From: a bacterium
Lineage (GTDB): Bacteria > Zhuqueibacterota > Zhuqueibacteria > Thermofontimicrobiales > Thermofontimicrobiaceae
Direction: 5' to 3'
Length of the DNA: 7,747 bases
NCBI GenBank assembly: GCA_025453735.1
Contig: JALOPY010000254.1
Span: 1-7,747 of the forward strand
Shown here: positions 6,892-7,747 of the stretch, piece after piece
Layout: each line of letters begins with the position of its first letter
Numbering within the stretch: the first letter of the stretch is position 1
The notes under the pieces: model-generated
What the model was told of the DNA's origin: nothing
Database searches by the model: none
Seen by the model: the letters and a program-made list of their open reading frames with translations, nothing else
Position numbers and translations under genes: made by a program

Positions 6892-6953
6892 AATTGTTTG
6901 AACTGATTTTTTCAAAGGCTTCCAGGATGTCTGGATTGTCTATTTTCGCTCTA

Positions 6954-6982
6954 TTTATACTCATTAAGGTTTAGAATTTCAT
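6954..6982 (-). promoter_or_regulatory. Possible promoter for the 5073-6881 gene
   Basis: On the minus strand ATGAAA (6982-6977, 4 of 6 matches to TTGACA) is followed by a 17-base spacer and TATAAA (6959-6954, 5 of 6 consensus). The start would fall near 6947, with a leader of about 66 bases. The -35 element touches the foot of the inverted repeat at 6981-7017, so a protein bound there could affect RNA polymerase. Confidence 0.35.
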
Positions 6983-7017
6983 ACTGATTCCATCGCTCCA
7001 AGCGATGGAATCAGTAT
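6981..7017. repeat. 17-bp perfect inverted repeat with 3-base loop
   Basis: Arms ATACTGATTCCATCGCT (6981-6997) and AGCGATGGAATCAGTAT (7001-7017) are exactly complementary, with CCA between them. No T-run follows on either strand, so it is not a standard intrinsic terminator. It lies about 100 bases upstream of the toroid gene and abuts its possible -35 element. It could be an operator, a structured RNA element, or a small dispersed palindrome of mobile origin. Confidence 0.8.
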
Positions 7018-7354
7018 ATCTATGATTTTTGATACTGAAAGATTAACCCTAAACGAGTATATTATAAGAAAAATTTTCTTAAAATCAAATTATTTTAACA
7101 TTTTTATTGACTTTTATTGAAGATTTTATAATCTTATACCAGTCCACTTTAAATAAAATTGAAAAGCATAAACAGGATTGCTTTGCGCTTACCAGTTGTT
7201 CGAAATGACAGGAACAAAATAGATTTTTAATTTAGGACTGTGAATTAACTAAGTTACTCATTTAATAAAGCAATCTTGCATTTCGCCGAGCAAAAATCAG
7301 TTGTAAATGGGGAAGCTATTTAATTCACGTCCCTTAACTATTTTGGAGTAACTT
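7018..7354. other. AT-rich intergenic region without a supportable gene
   Basis: This stretch separates the divergent toroid and TPR genes. I see no RNA gene and no convincing coding frame. It contains an AT-rich palindrome (AAGAAAAATTTTCTT, near 7067-7081), an isolated TATAAT (7127-7132) and a stretch at about 7174-7211 (GGATTGCTTTGCGC to GAAATGACAGG) that resembles a decayed intergenic palindrome. A promoter for the TPR gene must lie here, but no pair of hexamers has good spacing. Confidence 0.5.
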
Positions 7355-7747
7355 ATGCAATCGAAAAAAATCTTTTTCGTCTTGCTAATTGTTATGCTAT
7401 TGCTCACCTGCAACCTCTTTTCCATGCCAGTTTTTAATAAATTCTCTTTAAACAAATCTCCTCTGATATTCATCCCAGGAGGAACAAATGTCCTATTTCA
7501 GCAGAATAGCCAGGATATTGCTAACGAAGCGAAAGCTGACGAATTGATGCAACAGGGCTACACATGCTTTGGCGATGAAAAATACCATAACGCGCTCGAC
7601 TATTATCAACGAGCGCTTAGCCTGTATCGGGATTTGACGAACAAAAGAAAGATTGCCAATTGCTTGTTGAATATCGGCATTGCTCATTACTTCATCGACA
7701 ATCATGCTCAAGCGATTTTGAATTACAAAGAAGCCCTGGACATTTTG
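7355..7747 (+). CDS. Exported TPR-repeat protein (C-terminus cut by window edge)
   Basis: 131 residues are visible and the frame is open at the right edge. The N-terminus MQSKK followed by a hydrophobic run to about residue 18 is a signal peptide or anchor. Cys19 sits in LLTC, a poor lipobox because Thr precedes the Cys, so lipoprotein status is doubtful. From about residue 60 there are two tetratricopeptide repeats: ADELMQQGYTCFGDEKYHNA with LDYYQRALSLY, then NCLLNIGIAHYFIDNHAQA with ILNYKEALDIL. These show the expected Gly/Tyr/Ala spacing of TPR helix pairs. TPR arrays are protein-binding scaffolds; any catalytic or signalling domain would lie outside the window. GGAG at 7345-7348, six bases before the ATG, supports the start. 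Confidence 0.87.
   Translation, partial: MQSKKIFFVLLIVMLLLTCNLFSMPVFNKFSLNKSPLIFIPGGTNVLFQQNSQDIANEAKADELMQQGYTCFGDEKYHNALDYYQRALSLYRDLTNKRKIANCLLNIGIAHYFIDNHAQAILNYKEALDIL

Noticed and set aside
7022..7120. Small plus-strand reading frame of 32 codons after the inverted repeat
   Set aside because: It has no ribosome-binding site, is built almost entirely of AT-rich codons and shows no recognisable domain or signal sequence.
7107..7132. TTGACT ... TATAAT as a promoter for the TPR gene
   Set aside because: Both hexamers are good, but the spacer is only 14 bases, too short for a sigma70 promoter, and the leader would be over 200 bases.
7174..7211. Copy of an intergenic palindromic repeat (GGATTGCTT ... 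AATGACAGG)
   Set aside because: The wording resembles dispersed palindromic elements, but the two sides pair poorly here and no second copy is in the window.

Overview
The window looks like a chromosomal segment of a free-living bacterium, probably from the FCB (Fibrobacteres-Chlorobi-Bacteroidetes) side of the tree or a related candidate phylum such as KSB1/Calditrichota. The grounds are modest. The tmRNA tag (ADNYAYAMAA) resembles the Chlorobi-type tag as I remember it, the membrane glycosyltransferase has the QxxRH motif variant I associate with Bacteroidetes-like proteins, and the intergenic DNA is AT-rich with long hairpins. Two clean TTGACA-type promoters argue against a typical Bacteroidota promoter consensus. 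The taxonomic call is an inference.

Layout. Positions 1-797 (minus strand) hold the N-terminal two thirds of a membrane-anchored family 2 glycosyltransferase that runs off the left edge. A divergent intergenic region with a near-consensus promoter (900-928) leads into a two-gene plus-strand unit. This unit is a secreted beta-lactamase-fold serine hydrolase (992-2182) followed 36 bases later by an iron-type alcohol dehydrogenase (2219-3368), which is split by a frameshift at about 2822-2828.

Next is a minus-strand RNA locus. The tmRNA gene ssrA (3528-3890) is followed by two copies of a 26-base palindrome-bearing repeat (3445-3502) and a strong intrinsic terminator (3367-3402) that abuts the stop codon of the dehydrogenase. 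A second perfect hairpin (3987-4020) has its T-tract on the plus strand, where there is no obvious gene for it to terminate.

Positions 4047-4910 (minus) encode a protein with two membrane helices and a macro-like domain resembling the ThsA effector of TM-macro (type II) Thoeris anti-phage systems. It has its own promoter, and no TIR partner gene is visible in the window. Upstream of it, 5073-6881 (minus) encodes a large exported protein of unknown function with features suggesting an alpha/alpha-toroid polysaccharide lyase-like fold. A 17-bp perfect inverted repeat (6981-7017) lies just upstream of that gene. The last gene (7355 to the edge, plus) is the start of an exported TPR-repeat protein.

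How the genes fit together. The glycosyltransferase, serine hydrolase and toroid protein point to envelope or polysaccharide work, but apart from the hydrolase-dehydrogenase pair nothing shows a shared pathway. The most interesting element is the orphan TM-macro protein. The most concrete anomaly is the broken dehydrogenase.
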